From positions 127,968,640 through 128,032,639 of the forward strand of contig NC_081410.1 of NCBI RefSeq assembly GCF_030272615.1: 64,000 bases of DNA. Direction: 5' to 3'. Position numbers and translations under genes: made by a program. The stretch is from Cryptomeria japonica. Lineage: Eukaryota > Streptophyta > Pinopsida > Cupressales > Cupressaceae. This document shows positions 1 to 12,337 of the stretch, piece after piece; position 1 is the first letter of the stretch; every line of letters begins with the position of its first letter. The notes under the pieces were generated by a model that did not search any database, was not told the DNA's origin, and saw only the letters and a list, made by a program, of their open reading frames with translations.

Positions 1-505
1 CACAAACAAAATATGGAATGTGCATATAGTTGGGTAGAGTGAAGTATCTTTGGAAAACACCAAATATAATAAGCATTAAGCGCATCACTGCAACATCAAG
101 CCAATTCCAGCACAGAAAGTACATAATGCAAATGAAAAACAAAAGATGCTTATGTCTTGCTCTATACATTGGCAACTAAATCGTTACCTATTTACCAATT
201 TATTATAATGTAGCAGCAACCTACAATTCGATTTCCCCATTTTGCTTCTAAAAATTCAACAGACTTTTACCCGAAACATTTTAGCCCAATATTATAATCA
301 CGGATTGGATAAAATTGCAGAGACATGATGTGTCAAAGATCTGAACATTGAATTCATTTATCAGATTTCAAACTGAAATAACTCATCCATAAACATAATA
401 ATAAAACACACGTGGATTGTAAATAAAGACATGACGAGAATACAGAGCAGCAAATATTGATCTGAACATACATAATAACAAACAATGTGTGAAAAAGAAT
501 GTAGA

Positions 506-630
506 TTAAAAGGGCCGTGGTCCAACCTTGTATTCCTTATAGCTCACAACCTGTCCATGATGCTCACGTGTATTATGTGGGGATGATTGTATTTGTTTGG
601 CTCGCTCTGCACAGGATCTATGAGGCCTCC
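506..630 (-). CDS. Possible terminal coding exon of an unidentified host gene
   Basis: On the minus strand a 125-base open stretch ends in TAA (506-508) and begins right after an AG at 631-632, which follows a T-rich tract that would suit a splice acceptor. Read in phase 2 it encodes about 40 residues, starting RPHRSCAERAKQIQSS and ending YKEYKVGPRPF-stop. The composition is balanced and unlike the AT-rich junk around it. A second frame is also open (starts GGLIDPVQSEPNKY, stops at about 544), so the frame is uncertain. I do not recognise the protein and see no upstream exon in the window's first kilobases. It could be the last exon of a gene with long introns, or chance. If it is real, 1-505 would hold the 3' UTR. 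Confidence 0.3.
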
Positions 631-1616
631 CTTAATGGATGTTCATAAAAACAAAAGTATAAAGCAAAGCTGATATCGTGAACAAAAATACTAAGGGAAG
701 AGAATGAATGACTAAATACATAAATTGAATATGGCGAACTAATATTTCTGTCTAATCTAATTTGAGGTTTTTGTTTTTATTTAGGACGGCATTTTCCTTA
801 GTTTGTTATTAAGGGTTTAATTAGTTGATGTTTTTTTTTTAAATTGTCAAGATATCTATATGTATATTGTTGCAGGGAGATAAAATGTAACCTCAATAAA
901 ATATGAAGTTTCATTAAATCAACTGAGTATTTAGGATTGGGATTGGAATAATAAATGTGGAATTAAATTTATTGAGTTTAATTAAATTAAGTGTAATATT
1001 TATTTAAATTTTTATTGAAAGAATATGTTATTAAAGATGTTGGGAATTAATTCGTCAATGTGTTGAAATTTAGTGTCTTATCTAAACAAATACATCTGAA
1101 TATGAAAATTGATTATACTTTGATCTAGTTGAGATACATGCCTATAAAACTAGTCTTTGTACCTAGAAAATTAATCTCACATGCAGAAATAAACCCATAT
1201 ACATGGAAGTGAACTAGCGAAGAATTAGTAATTATAGCAATATCTCAACTCATTCTATGTGTGTCTAACGTGGGTTGGTGTCTAAAGACATCATAGAATT
1301 TACTATGTGGGAACTTATTCTCCTTTGGTCAAACCCCTAGGCAAGCCAATTCAACTACGATAAACTAAGATAAAAGAAAATAAACAATCATAAAATAGCT
1401 TAGGATGATGATACAATCTAATGGTGTAATTTGAATCCTCAATGATAATTATGGTGACATACAAATAGATAAGGGCACATGGCCATCATTTGTCATGCCC
1501 AAAAATTAGGGCAAAAACGGAAAGATTTTTTTTTTTTTTTAAAACAACTAGTTAATTAACAAAGTTCGCTATCACGACATGTGTTAACATGTTGGCCATA
1601 ACAAAAATCGAACTAA
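631..1616. other. AT-rich non-coding stretch
   Basis: No coding sequence is seen. If the upstream exon call is right, the first part would be intron. The right-hand part lies just inside the primer-binding-like site at 1617-1627 and could be the internal region of a decayed minus-strand copia-type element, but no gag or pol motif was recognised. Confidence 0.4.
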
Positions 1617-2440
1617 CTCTGATACTAACTAAGTATCGAAACTTAATTAAAATTTAATTGCGGAAAACTAAATGTTTTAATTTATTTTCTCATCAAATAT
1701 AGTCGATAGTTTAATTTATTAAACTCTTTCAAATGGTAGACGTAGATAATAAAATTGATCTCCAATGAATCCATATTGTCTAAAAGACATTTTAGATCAT
1801 TAATTAATTTAATGGATTAACGTGTCAAATTAATTTCTAAATGACATTATTCGATGAGGAAAATTATCTTTCCAAAGTCAAATTTAGTTTTCAAGGAATT
1901 AGTTTCCCTTTCTATTTAATTAAGGCTTCACAAATAGTTAATTCTAAAAATAATTAATTGGAATTAAAACTTCCCCGTCTAACTAAATTGAAACTCTAAC
2001 TAATTTTAAAAGTAAATTTTCCACAACTTATAAATAAATTTCATGTAAACCCTAATTTAAATTACATTATAAAATTTACTTTTTTGACACTTTTTTTTTA
2101 AAATCCCTTAAACTTAATTATTTTCCCCTCTACCCTAGCTCTAACCGAGCTAGGGTTTTCTCCCCTTTTTAATTTTTTTTTTTTTTTTGACCCTACATTT
2201 TGCAGGGCGGCCATGGACGGCGGACGGAATGAGCGAACAGCGGACGGGATGAGCGAACGCAGGGAGGAGGCGAGAGGCGAGAGTCGGCGCCGCCGAAGTC
2301 TCCACTGTGCCTTGCACAGTGGGCTCAGTCGCCAGCCACTGTGTATCACACAGTGAGCACGACCGTCGGCCACTGTGCAATGCACAGTGAGCTCGGCCCC
2401 CGGCCGAACCCTCCACTTAAACAATTTTTTTTTGTTTTAA
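1617..2440 (-). mobile_element. Probable copia-type LTR fragment with adjoining primer-binding site
   Basis: Positions 1617-1627 read on the minus strand as TAGTATCAGAG, one change from the initiator-Met tRNA primer site (TGGTATCAGAG) that follows the 5' LTR in many Ty1/copia elements. The sequence above it would then be the LTR, in minus orientation. It contains an 8-base inverted repeat (2133-2140 with 2148-2155), a poly-T tract and an unusually GC-rich block (about 2195-2410) inside strongly AT-rich DNA. The outer boundary and a partner LTR were not found, so the extent is approximate. The open frames across the GC-rich block show no protein family and look like chance. Confidence 0.35.
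2303..2389. repeat. Three regularly spaced 19-base palindromic hairpins
   Basis: Three near-identical palindromes occur at 2303-2321, 2337-2355 and 2371-2389, exactly 34 bases apart. Each has the arms CACTGTG and CACAGTG around a 5-base centre (CCTTG, TATCA, CAATG). The arms are the same while the loops differ. They lie in the GC-rich part of the putative LTR, so they would be in its transcribed leader if that call is right. Confidence 0.85.
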
Positions 2441-5400
2441 AACTTTTTTTAAAAAAATTTTATATATATATATTTGTTATTATGTATATTTAAAAACATT
2501 GATAGAAGTTTATTTATATTTTCTATGACAGAAATGTATAATGTTTTTTTTTGTCCATTTGCTTTGTGAATATAGGATTTAAATGGAATTTATATATTTT
2601 TAACACTCTGATTTTTTTTTACTGTTTATTATCAAATATAAAAAGTCTGAGGTAAATAAATATAAAAAGAACACAACAAAGTAAATAGCTATAGATTTAT
2701 TTCCTGCATTAAAATAATGGCAGATTTAAAATAAAACAACTATCTTTGAGCTTTTGACTCCTATTTCTATAGCTTGGTAAATCTTCAGATATCAATAAAT
2801 GTAATAGCAACTTAACAATCTAAAGTTTATTAAACTAATGATAAGGGATTAGAAGAGAGAAAATGTTTTAGATTTTATTCCTACAATTAATTATGAAATT
2901 TCATTCTTGCAACTATTATTTTCTAGGATCCAAAAACTTAAATCTTACAATAGGAAGTTTAAACTACAACATACACCCTTAAAGTAACATGCATACACTC
3001 ATTTAGATGCTAACAATAAATCCTTCTCATATTTTTCTGCAAGTAGAATGTAGGAAATTTCACAGATAAGAGAAAATATTGAATCAAATAAAACTGATTT
3101 TCATATTAAAATGACTATTGCATGCAAATCAAAAGCAGGTTTTTTTTTTAAAACAGGAATAGAAATAAAACAAGCTTTTTACAACTCTAAGATATTTTGC
3201 AAAATATACAGGATGTTTCTTTTTTCAACTACAATCCCAACTCTCATGTCTATATTTCAAATTTACAACTTGCCTCTCATTTCAACGAATGAGGGCGTAT
3301 TTCTCCTAACAAAACTAATAACTGCAAATAAATTTAGATTTCTTCAACAATAATCTTTTGCAACTTTTCATTTGTCCTATCCTTTCCTCTTGACTTTCCT
3401 GCATAATAAATCACAAATATGACAATGGAGTGCTCACCTCCCAGCCTAGGCTAACTGGTAACCACCCCCGAGCTCGGAGAACCAAGCCCTAGACGGGTAA
3501 CAAACATGCAAACACATAGAACACAAAAATACACACACAGATATTCAAACACACTCCCAACTTGGCTACACAACACCACACTTTGGTGATGACTTTTTTT
3601 TTAAGGGTGGTAGTGGACCAATACCCTGAGGAGAACTGCAAGTATGGAAAACAAGTAGCCACCTCATGGCACAATAAATACATCAAAATCTCAACCCCTT
3701 ATTCCTTATGCCCCCCAAAGGCATTCTAGCCTTATATCCCTCCTTATGACCCCCACTGCACAAACAGGCCATGTAGCAAGGGTCACACAAAGATCCCTTG
3801 TGATCGCTCTCAAACGAGAGTCTCTCACTCGAGGGTTGTCACTGCTACCACCCACAAGATCCTCCTCTCTCCCAAGAGTAAGAGGTCTTGAGAAAACTCC
3901 CAAAACACAACAAAGCATAATGCAAAAATTTCAAATGAAATTCTAAAACAAGACATTCAAGAACACAGATTTCTTACACCAATCATACTCTCAAACACAT
4001 ATAAGAAAATAGACATTTTAAAGAATAATGAAACCAACCTTAATCTGCCCAATGGTAGTATAATATTTGAGGAAGAGCTGCCCAATCCACGGATCTTCTT
4101 CTTCTACCCTTAGTCAAATTTTCTATTCCAAACTATTCTTTTCTTTTCAAAAATTCTCTTGTCTCCAAAAATGGAGATTGGGTGATTACCCTCCAATTCT
4201 CAAATTCTTGCTTAAGAAGCTCATTCTCTGAGTTCTCACAAGTTTCTAAAAACCAAAAAGGAAAGTAAAGCAGAATGGGAAAAAGACTCCCATTCGAATA
4301 GGAAAAAATCTCAATTAGATTTAAACTTCTAATTTTCAATTTTCGCACAACTCAAAAAAGCCAATTTTTAAAGTGTCAAAAAGGTCACTTAAAAGTAGAA
4401 ACTTGCCTAAAATTACCCCTAACCCCTAGGTATACCTTATGGGCTTTAGGAAACCCTATTAAACTACCCCTAGGTGTTCATTTAACCCATTTTAAAACCC
4501 TCTAAAGTTTATTTTCGGGTCAAACATATGTTGACCTCTCCAAAGATTCTTTTCCCAAAGTATTTATGACAACACGTTATATTATTTTTAAAAAAACTAT
4601 AGTTAAACACTTTCCCACCAAGAGACAAAAATAAAACATTTAAATTTAAATCCACACGTGTCAAGTGACACAAATAAAACACTTTTACAAATTAAAACAT
4701 GAAATCGTCTCTTGTGGGTTTTACACACTAAATTTAAATGACACTTAACACCCATGCAGCATACACTGTTACGAATAAAATACAACACAAATGGGGTGTT
4801 GTCTCTCCAAATAAACAACCCCTGGCTTACGAACATACATAAGTCTAGGTTTGGTTCTCCGTAATTTTCCATGGTCACATGGTAAATTTTCTGCGCATCT
4901 CAATTTACACATTAGTACTTTCAAATATCCACATATAATATAATTCAAAGGAATAACAAACACATCATCACTTGCATACAATTTTTCATCTACACAGATT
5001 AAATACATCTTTTATCAAGCAATTTCATCCCAATCCACATAAACTTAACCATACATCATAGTTCTATTATCATAGTAAAGTCTTGCAAATTCAATAACGA
5101 CATATATCATTGCAATATCATCCTATCTAACAATCATGTATTGTTCTATCTCATAAAGCATATAAGTAAATCATCAAAACATAGCAATGTTATCCAAATC
5201 CTGAAATCATATAAGTTCTAAGTCTCAAAATGCATCAAAATAAAGTATCCATAATAGTCTAAATATAAAATCCACTGAATGTCAGACTGAGTCGAGGTGA
5301 GGCCTCACATCATTCATCTATAACTTCAAATGGATAAGGAATGCCCCTCAATACAACAACATAGCACATTTTAGCTCACAAATGGCTAGTAAGAAAAAGT

Positions 5401-6074
5401 CAACAATTCTAAATTTAAATTTTGAGATTTAAAAGTTCAAGGCTTAGATCTATGATTGAAGAAGTGACTTATGTCAATTCTGCAGTAGAAATTTTGATCT
5501 AGTGTGGTGATTGGGCATCCTAGGGGTAATTAATGATGCAAGTTTCATGTGCCCAAAATTGGATGGCCCTACATAGCAAGTATGATGATACTAAAAGCCA
5601 ACATGTAAGCCTATGTAACATGAAACATGAAAAGGTTGTCTTCATCTAATATCTCCAAGGTAATGTATTTACGTACTTCCCCTAATGGAGCAATATTTTG
5701 TATATTCTTCATAGCTAACCCTACTCATGTGGTTCCTATCATGGCCTTTAAGGTTGAGGAAGAAATACTTTAGTTGTAGAATACTACAATAATAGGTTTT
5801 TGCAAAGATTATTGGCGTTTAGTCTCTTCAAGTCAAGAATGGGAGAATAAATTTGGAACCCAACACCTCTCCATTATTTTCTTCCTAAGGGGCATTCATA
5901 GTTTATTTTAGATCAAATGAAAACAAGTTTAAAGTTTTTTAATTTTACTCCCTCAAAGATGCAAGATTGTGAAAATTGTTGGGAGGCTTTGCAAAACCAA
6001 AAACACTTCTACAAGGAGAGTTCACCTGTAAATAAAAATAGTTTATGATCTACTATGTTGTAAATATTTTTTTG
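2441..6074. other. Degraded repeat-like DNA without a recognisable gene
   Basis: The sequence is AT-rich and reading frames are short. A moderately GC-rich part at 3420-3910 looks like old LTR or leader sequence, but no partner copy, target duplication or primer site was found. Around 5480-6010 there are protein-like fragments in several frames with many stops, probably a decayed element that I cannot assign. Confidence 0.4.
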
Positions 6075-6312
6075 TAGGTAAGAGTAAAGTACAAAAAAAG
6101 GAAAGGAAAGGGTTTTTTATAGTCCACGATGCCAGCAATTTGTATATGGGTCTACAGATGGGTTAGAGCAATATGGGAATACATTGTGCTCCTTGTGGGA
6201 GGTACCTAACTGCACTACAAACGAGGCATACATACCTTAACCCCTTGTGGGATTTGAACTTGTGACCTCTTATTCAATTGCACAAGCTCTCTACCACTAG
6301 GCCAACTTAGGC
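6075..6312 (-). mobile_element. tRNA-derived SINE-like copy
   Basis: On the minus strand the sequence starts with a tRNA-like head. An A-box-like TGGCCTAGTGGTAGAG (about 6289-6304) is followed about 40 bases later by a B-box-like GTTCAAATCC (about 6250-6259). These are the internal RNA polymerase III promoter elements kept by tRNA-derived SINEs. A non-tRNA body of about 170 bases follows and ends near a T/A-rich tract (about 6075-6110), as expected of a SINE tail. No clear target duplication was found, and the tRNA cloverleaf is not complete, so this is not a functional tRNA gene. Confidence 0.45.
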
Positions 6313-8763
6313 AAGACAAAAACTTTGAGTGAGTCGTTATGTAAGTCACCAAGTAAAAAGACTAAACAAACAACTTTCTAAAAATAGAAGATGATCTTCG
6401 TAAGATGGTGCATATGTGTGCACATGAGAGGACAACTACGAAAGTACATACTATGTGCATAATAAACCTAGGATATTAAGTAAATACATAAACATAATGC
6501 ATTCTAACACCCCCAAGAACAACTTAGGTAGTGTTGATGACAATGGGTGATGAGTTATTATTAAGTATCACACTTTAATCAATTAATTATTATATCGACT
6601 CGGGTGGTGTCTAAGGTTGTTGGTAGGATTTCAAATATCTTTACCTACACTAAATTGAAATAAAAGATGTTTATGCTAGATATAAATACTAGCTAGAAAG
6701 TGTTGAAAAACTCTAATCTACAAAACCATGGAAAATATAATTTGATGAAGCACACAAGATGTAATTCAAAGATAGTTATTTTGAAACTTATATACATAGG
6801 CTCTAATTAAATAAACTAATCAGATACTAATAATAAAACATAAACTATTTGATTCATTTTTTCATTTTTGTAATAGTAACTATAGGGAATATAGAAATTG
6901 GCGACAAACTATGGCAATCATTTACACTTTTGTAGCTATGATCATAGCAAACACAAAGACATATAGATGAAGAGATTTGTTATCAGAATGTTCATGGAAT
7001 GAATATAAATAATCTACAAGAGATAGTGATATAAATATCATACAACACACTAATCCTACAAGATGAGCTTAACACAAACACAATTATTCACACGTAGATT
7101 TAATGCCAAATTGAACTACTTTACTTGTATGCTCCAACTCGTCCACTAAGTGGCCAACTCAAAAGAGGCTAGATCTTCTATGAAATCACAAGTAGTATGT
7201 AGTAATACTTCTTTAACTAAATATTAAAAAAATCAATAGAAAGAGATTCTATATTATTGAAAATATCGATATATGAAATGAGATTTAGTAATGTTCCTTA
7301 ATAACATAAGGTATATATAACTATAACCTATTCCCTAGATTACAAGCATCATGGCAACATGCCTAATGTATGAAAAGTTTGTTACATGAATTTCATAATT
7401 AAAAGTGTAAGTTGCATAAATTAAAAAATAGTTTAGCTATTTCAAATAACTACTTAAGAATGTGGATTTCATTTTTTGAATTTTTAGGGCTTGGTGGCAA
7501 CCTGTATACTTAGCAACATCATGTGTCTTTCAATGACACTTTGGTCGCATAATTGATCTTCAAGAATAATTTCACTTGCTATAAAAATTAAAATATCTTT
7601 AACAACACTTTAATAGTATTCAATTCACTTCAACAATGTAAATGGTCTTCTTGATAGCTCTTCAACAACACTAAAAACACTTTCTCAACAATACTTTTGT
7701 AGAAACATACCCTTTTATAAATGTTATGACAATGTTCCAAAACATCATCATGATTCATATAGAACTTTCCTCCAACCATTAAGTATAGTTATCTTAACAT
7801 TAAATATATATATCTAAAAGTAACATATAATTATTATTTAACACTATCCTAACATGTGCTTAACTTTGGGAATTTTTAATCTGAATCACTAAATATATTT
7901 TTGGATTATGTAGTCTTAACTAGGTGGAATTTGGTCTCCAAAATCCTTGAGAAACAATCAATGTGAGAATTTATTACCCACATCTTCATAAGATAGACAC
8001 TTGGCCTTATTTGGAAATCACCCTTTCTAAACAATCAACAATGTCTTATATTCTCTCTACTTGGTATTATTGACTTTCCTATCAAGAATGATATCTCCCT
8101 CCAACTCATCCATCTCCTTAGGTGCAAAAGAATCCAAAGAAAGGAAGAATAATATCCTTTAGTTATTAATACAACGTAGAAGGCTCAAAAAAGTCTACCC
8201 ACTCAACATAAATAACTAAAAAATATCTTTATATATTTATGTAATTTCAACCAAAAATCATATCTTTCTACTTGCTCAATGATTTGAAATGGTTGGTACC
8301 CCAATGGCTTAATATTTTATGAAGGCCTTTCTTTATTTTCCTTACCAAAGTACATACAAACCATGTTGTCAATATAAAAATTATTGTTAGGATAATTTTG
8401 GGATACAAATATAAAAAATCAATGAAATAGTGGCCACTTCAAAGGGGTGACCTCCAATAATCATAAAATAATAATGAATTCACTATTCAAACTAATCTTG
8501 GTTTGGGAGAACTTTATTCTTCCTTATTTATAAGAATAACTATGTAGGAACACACCTCTTCATCTTAATTAAGTCAGTCTAAGAAAATAGCTAAAACCAA
8601 TAAATGAAAAAATTAAGGTTAAGTGTGCCATAAGTGGTTATCCCTGCTACACATGTGAGAACATAGAATATTAGTTTAACAGTTTTCTCATCCACTTTTA
8701 AAAAGTGTTACTCTTAATTCTTAACAAATTTAGATTATTTTAATAATTTGTTCATCCTGCCAT
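6313..8763. other. Degraded sequence, probably the 3' part of gypsy relic R
   Basis: No intact frame exists. Because relic R reads right to left, its RNase H and integrase parts should lie here below the RT at 8764-9130. Short minus-strand stretches around 7900-8700 look compatible with gypsy pol, but stops are so frequent that no motif can be named with confidence. Confidence 0.35.
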
Positions 8764-9130
8764 GGTTATAGATGAGGATATCACCAAATAATACTCACAT
8801 AAATTTTTGAAGAAATGAGTGGAACATTAAATTCATGAAGCTTTGAAAAGTTGTTTGGAAGTTAGAAAGAACCAATGGAACGACTAAGGATTCATATTAA
8901 CTCCCATGTGTTATATGGTAGTCTTATGTGCATCATCTTCCTTTAGTTAAACTTGATGATGACCTACACATAAATCATAGTAAATAAAACTATATCATTT
9001 AATTTGTCTAATAAATCATCAATAACAAGAATAGGAAAGTTATCGTTAAGAGTTTGCTTGTTGAGCTCTTTATAATTTGCACAAATTCTCCACAATTTCT
9101 ATAATCATAACCATTAGAGATGAATAGACA
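8764..9130 (-). pseudogene. Ty3/gypsy reverse transcriptase relic (element R)
   Basis: Read on the minus strand, scattered but ordered gypsy RT blocks appear. They run from a fragment like CANYKELNKQTLNDNFPI, through VIDDLLDKL, a KEDDAHK-like block and an ATFQSFMN-like block, to VLFGDILIYN. The last is the catalytic FxDDILIY box with the first Asp changed to Gly. RT would copy element RNA into DNA in the cytoplasm. Several stops and shifts interrupt it, so it is inactive. Its position on the minus strand, below the gag pieces at 9790-10335 and 37158-37286, fits the gag-to-pol order of one element. Confidence 0.7.
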
Positions 9131-9142
9131 CTTTTTGTTGGG

Positions 9143-9316
9143 AGAAACATTGCCTAAATCCAACATTTCATAACCAACTTATTTTATTACTGAATTTTGT
9201 AAATATTGTTAAATGATTTCTTAAGACTTAGAAACATTGCCTAAATCCAACATTTCATAACCAACTTATTTTATTACTGAATTTTGTAAATATTGTTAAA
9301 TGATTTCTTAAGACTT
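9143..9316. repeat. Tandem duplication, two 87-base units
   Basis: The stretch 9143-9229 is repeated directly at 9230-9316 with almost no differences. The unit starts AGAAACATTGCC and ends AAGACTT. It lies in decayed gypsy sequence between RT and gag of relic R, and the near identity suggests a duplication much younger than the element itself. Confidence 0.9.
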
Positions 9317-9789
9317 TATTAGATCTTGAGTTTTCATGTCTTTTGCTTTTATAGAATATAGTTATACCATTATTCCATAAGAACCTTCCGTAAGTAGTTT
9401 TTCATTCCTATGGGAGTTAGTATTGACTTGGTGATGATTATATTCCTATATATTTGCACTTTAATCAATGTATACTGGAATCCATGATTAAGTCTTAAAC
9501 ATTGAAACATGTTGCTCCCAATTTTCAATAGTGTATTGTAGACATAGAACTACATTACTTACCTAATTGGGATAGAAAATATTTATGAATATAGATTATA
9601 ATCTTACATTATGATATATATATGATGACATTTAGCACACCTTAAGAGGGCTTCTTCCCATCAAGTATCATGACCTATAAATAAGAGATTGGATGCACAA
9701 AAAATTAAGCTTATTAATCAATATTCTATTAATAAACATGTATGTACAACATATATCAACCAACCCTCCACCTTCTTTTTTTGTATATT
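9317..9789. other. Decayed sequence where the protease of relic R should lie
   Basis: This lies between R's gag zinc-knuckle remnant and its RT. No retropepsin motif was recognised on the minus strand. A short AT-rich microsatellite-like run (ATATATATATG) occurs near 9618. Confidence 0.3.
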
Positions 9790-10335
9790 TATTCATTTTG
9801 AATGTTTGTGGTGTTTGTGTGCTATTTGGTTCATGCAAAGATATATTAGTTTTTTCTTCCTATAAATTTCATTCTCAAGTTCTACATTTGGTTCTTTTGT
9901 AACTACTCTCCTTTCTTCAACCTCATTCTCAATAATCATCAATATTTTCTCACTATTAGCACACATATGACCCATAGAACATTTGCTATCACAATGCCAA
10001 CATAAATCTTGTTCTCTTTAATTTGTCTCTTGTTGAGGAGAGAGTTTAGTAATTTATCTTGGTTTAAATAAGTTGTACCCATTTATGCCTATAAGAGTAG
10101 CCACATTTTCATCTTTCCATCCTATGATATGACCATGTGTAGAACTTTTGGTGGTAAACTTCCATTTCTCAATACATAGTGATTGTTGCATAGATTTCCT
10201 AATTGTACAAGGTTGAAAAAAATGAACATCATACTTAATTTTTTCATTAATTATATTGATGTAGATTTGCAACCTCTACTAAGGTGACAAATCCTAAGTC
10301 TAAATCTCCAATCTCTTATGCTTAGCATTATATTT
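9790..10335 (-). pseudogene. Gypsy gag relic, C-terminal part (element R)
   Basis: On the minus strand the part at 10054-10272 contains a gag capsid-like stretch (INEKIKYDVHFFQPCTIR) resembling the 'KEEIKxEVRLFxPxTI' region of plant gypsy gag. Lower down, about 9930-10000, comes CWHCDSKCSMGHMC, a degraded zinc knuckle of the gypsy CxxC-GHxC type, followed by an acidic stretch. Gag forms the particle that packages element RNA. The frame is broken by stops and shifts. The upstream half is cut off at 10335 by insertion of element A and resumes at 37158. Confidence 0.6.
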
Positions 10336-10851
10336 TGATGTAGGAGTGTCCTAGAAGGCCACAGACTAGACCTAAATATGGAGGCATGCAAGACCTGCTC
10401 GAACCTTGCAAAACCTATGGAGCATATCACACGGTGGATCTAGGACCAAATAACATCTAGATGGGTCCTCACCTATCCACATCTAGTTTTGTACCCTCTT
10501 CAAGTACTTTGAGCCAATGCACATGTTACACTAGTAATTAGACCTAGGAAGTCGACGTAGATCACTTCTAGTGTTTGGGCTCAATATTTAAGCACCTCAA
10601 GACTCATGGGAGATCATTAGTAGTAGCTAAGGAGTGGTTAGGGAGTATAAGTTAAGGAAAGTGTGCACCAACATATGGGGCCAACAGGTCGAATGTGATG
10701 ACCATGTGAGGGCATGTAGGCATGAAAGATTGTTACATTAATTAATAAAAATCATATTTTTGTTTGCATTCAACTTTCTACTATGTGTCATGTATATTTT
10801 AGTTACAAGGTTGGACAGTCCCTTCTAGACCCCCCAACCTTGACCGCATCA
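10336..10851 (+). repeat. Element A left (5') LTR
   Basis: It starts TGATGTAGGAG and ends CGCATCA, directly before the primer site. It matches 36603-37152 in many blocks, for example the shared stretches around 10605 and 36845 (CAAGACTCATGGGAGATCAT) and around 10670 and 36980 (CAACATATGGGGCCAA). The right copy is slightly longer. Many differences show the insertion is old. Confidence 0.85.
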
Positions 10852-10853
10852 AG

Positions 10854-10865
10854 TGGTATCAAATT
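10854..10865 (+). other. Element A primer-binding site
   Basis: TGGTATCAAATT lies two bases after the left LTR end. The first eight bases match the initiator-Met tRNA primer site, where the tRNA 3' end would prime minus-strand DNA synthesis. Confidence 0.7.
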
Positions 10866-11011
10866 GATATTCAAGTCTTTAGGAGGTGTTTGTTTTGGAA
10901 GGCCTTTGGTGTAGGCAAATTACCAATTAGAGGTAGGTTGTGGGTATTGTCAATTAATCACTTGAGCGAGGTAGTTGCAATCCTTAACCAAATAGTAGAA
11001 TTGAGGTATTC

Positions 11012-11433
11012 ATGCCCAGTTTGGAGGAAAGGATTTCACCAAGAAGGATGACAACAATGGAAAATGTTACCAAAAGAGTAGACGAGATAATGGATATGAT
11101 GAGGGCCATGAAGAATCAATCAGTCATTGTGAAAGAAGATCGGAGTAAGGGTATAAACCCAAGATCAGAAGAGGAGAGTGATGATGAGGAGCAAAGAGTA
11201 CAATATCAAGATGACAACAACCAAGAGGAAGAGGACTTAGATTATATCAAGATGATGAAAGCAATTGTGAGGATAAAAAAGAGGACAAGGATTGAAATCT
11301 CAAGTTATGCCAGAAGCTTGAATCTAGAGGAATTGATTGATTGGGTGAATGAAATGGAGGAGTATTTCAAATATGAAGAGATTGAAGATCCAGAGTGAGT
11401 GAGATTTATTAAAACCAATTTAAAGGTACATGT
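11012..11433 (+). pseudogene. Element A gag, N-terminal part
   Basis: The open frame 11012-11398 has a charged N-terminal region, an acidic stretch and the start of the gag capsid-like domain (LEELIDWVNEMEEYFKYEE). This resembles the 'xxxWVxxMExYFxxxxI' start of retrotransposon gag. One stop precedes VRFIKTNLKVHV. The frame is then cut at 11433 by element B. After the CATGT duplication the same frame resumes at 32450 with AI-stop-WKEV-stop-LD, matching the family's 'WWxEVQLD' block if the stops are old Trp and Gln codons. Gag would form the particle shell. Confidence 0.75.
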
Positions 11434-12320
11434 TGTTGAATACTTGGTCAATTGAGAGGGGGGATGAATCAGTTGACACCTTAAATCATTTCTTCAATGA
11501 TTTCACACATTCGGAATAACCAACAAAATTAATTAAAGCAAATAAAACATGAAAAACACATACACACAACACATCACACACTGAAAACCAGATATGAGGG
11601 CTCACTACCTAGGAAAAGGCTCACCATCAAAGAAAGAAAAAAAGAAAGAAAGAAAGTTAATCCACCACTATAACACACACTGCAAAATCAGAACTATTTT
11701 CAGTGCCTCAACACCAACACACTTCACACATCATCAATAATCAAATCCTTCCTTTTCAATCTCGCATATCTTCAATAGCAATGCCACACTTTTTCCATAC
11801 TACGCAATCAAATCACCCTCGTATATATACTATCTTCTAGAAAGCATAATCTTCTAAGTCAACCAAGATAGAGATCTAAAATAGGTCAACACTAAACATT
11901 CCAGCGGTGGGAAGGAATGAGAAGTAGACCATACCACAACACACATCATTGGTTAGATCAACATGTTACATCCATTACAAATGCCAAACCCAAATCATGA
12001 CTCACACGCTACACTAATGCCACTACTCATCCTTGAATTTTGGATTTAATCTGAACCCAAAAACCATTGCCCAATACAAAAGAATTGAACCCAAGATATA
12101 CATGAATACAATCAATCAACACTATATCCAATAAACAGAGATATCTAGATCACCATCAACTCAACTAATCCATACATAAACACATCTTCTGGAGCACCAA
12201 AGGTTCTGAGGACACATCTTCCAGATTACCAACACCAAGATCAAATGTTGACACCAATGATAATCATTATGTTGACATTAATGAAAACCAATCGTATTCA
12301 TAAACAACACACTTGCAACA
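11434..12320 (-). repeat. Element B 3' LTR
   Basis: On the plus strand it runs TGTTGAATACTT to TTGCAACA. It matches the split copy at 16649-17111 and 31903-32444, and lacks about 100 bases present there around 16800-16910. It contains an AAAG microsatellite (about 11633-11657) and a TATATATA box (about 11823-11830) usable as a minus-strand promoter. The CATGT duplication lies just outside. Confidence 0.88.
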
Positions 12321-12337
12321 ATATTCCCCTTTCTCAT
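12321..12337 (-). other. Element B polypurine tract
   Basis: The minus strand reads a purine-rich run (GAGAAAGGGGAATAT) ending directly at the 3' LTR, the usual primer for plus-strand DNA synthesis. Other G-rich tracts lie upstream, at about 12419-12435 and 12452-12490, as often seen between copia pol and its LTR. Confidence 0.7.

Noticed and set aside
2098-2424. Two open minus-strand frames of 88 and 108 codons in the GC-rich block
   Set aside because: No protein family, strongly biased by the repeated hairpins and poly-T tract, and two overlapping frames open at once. They are best explained by composition.
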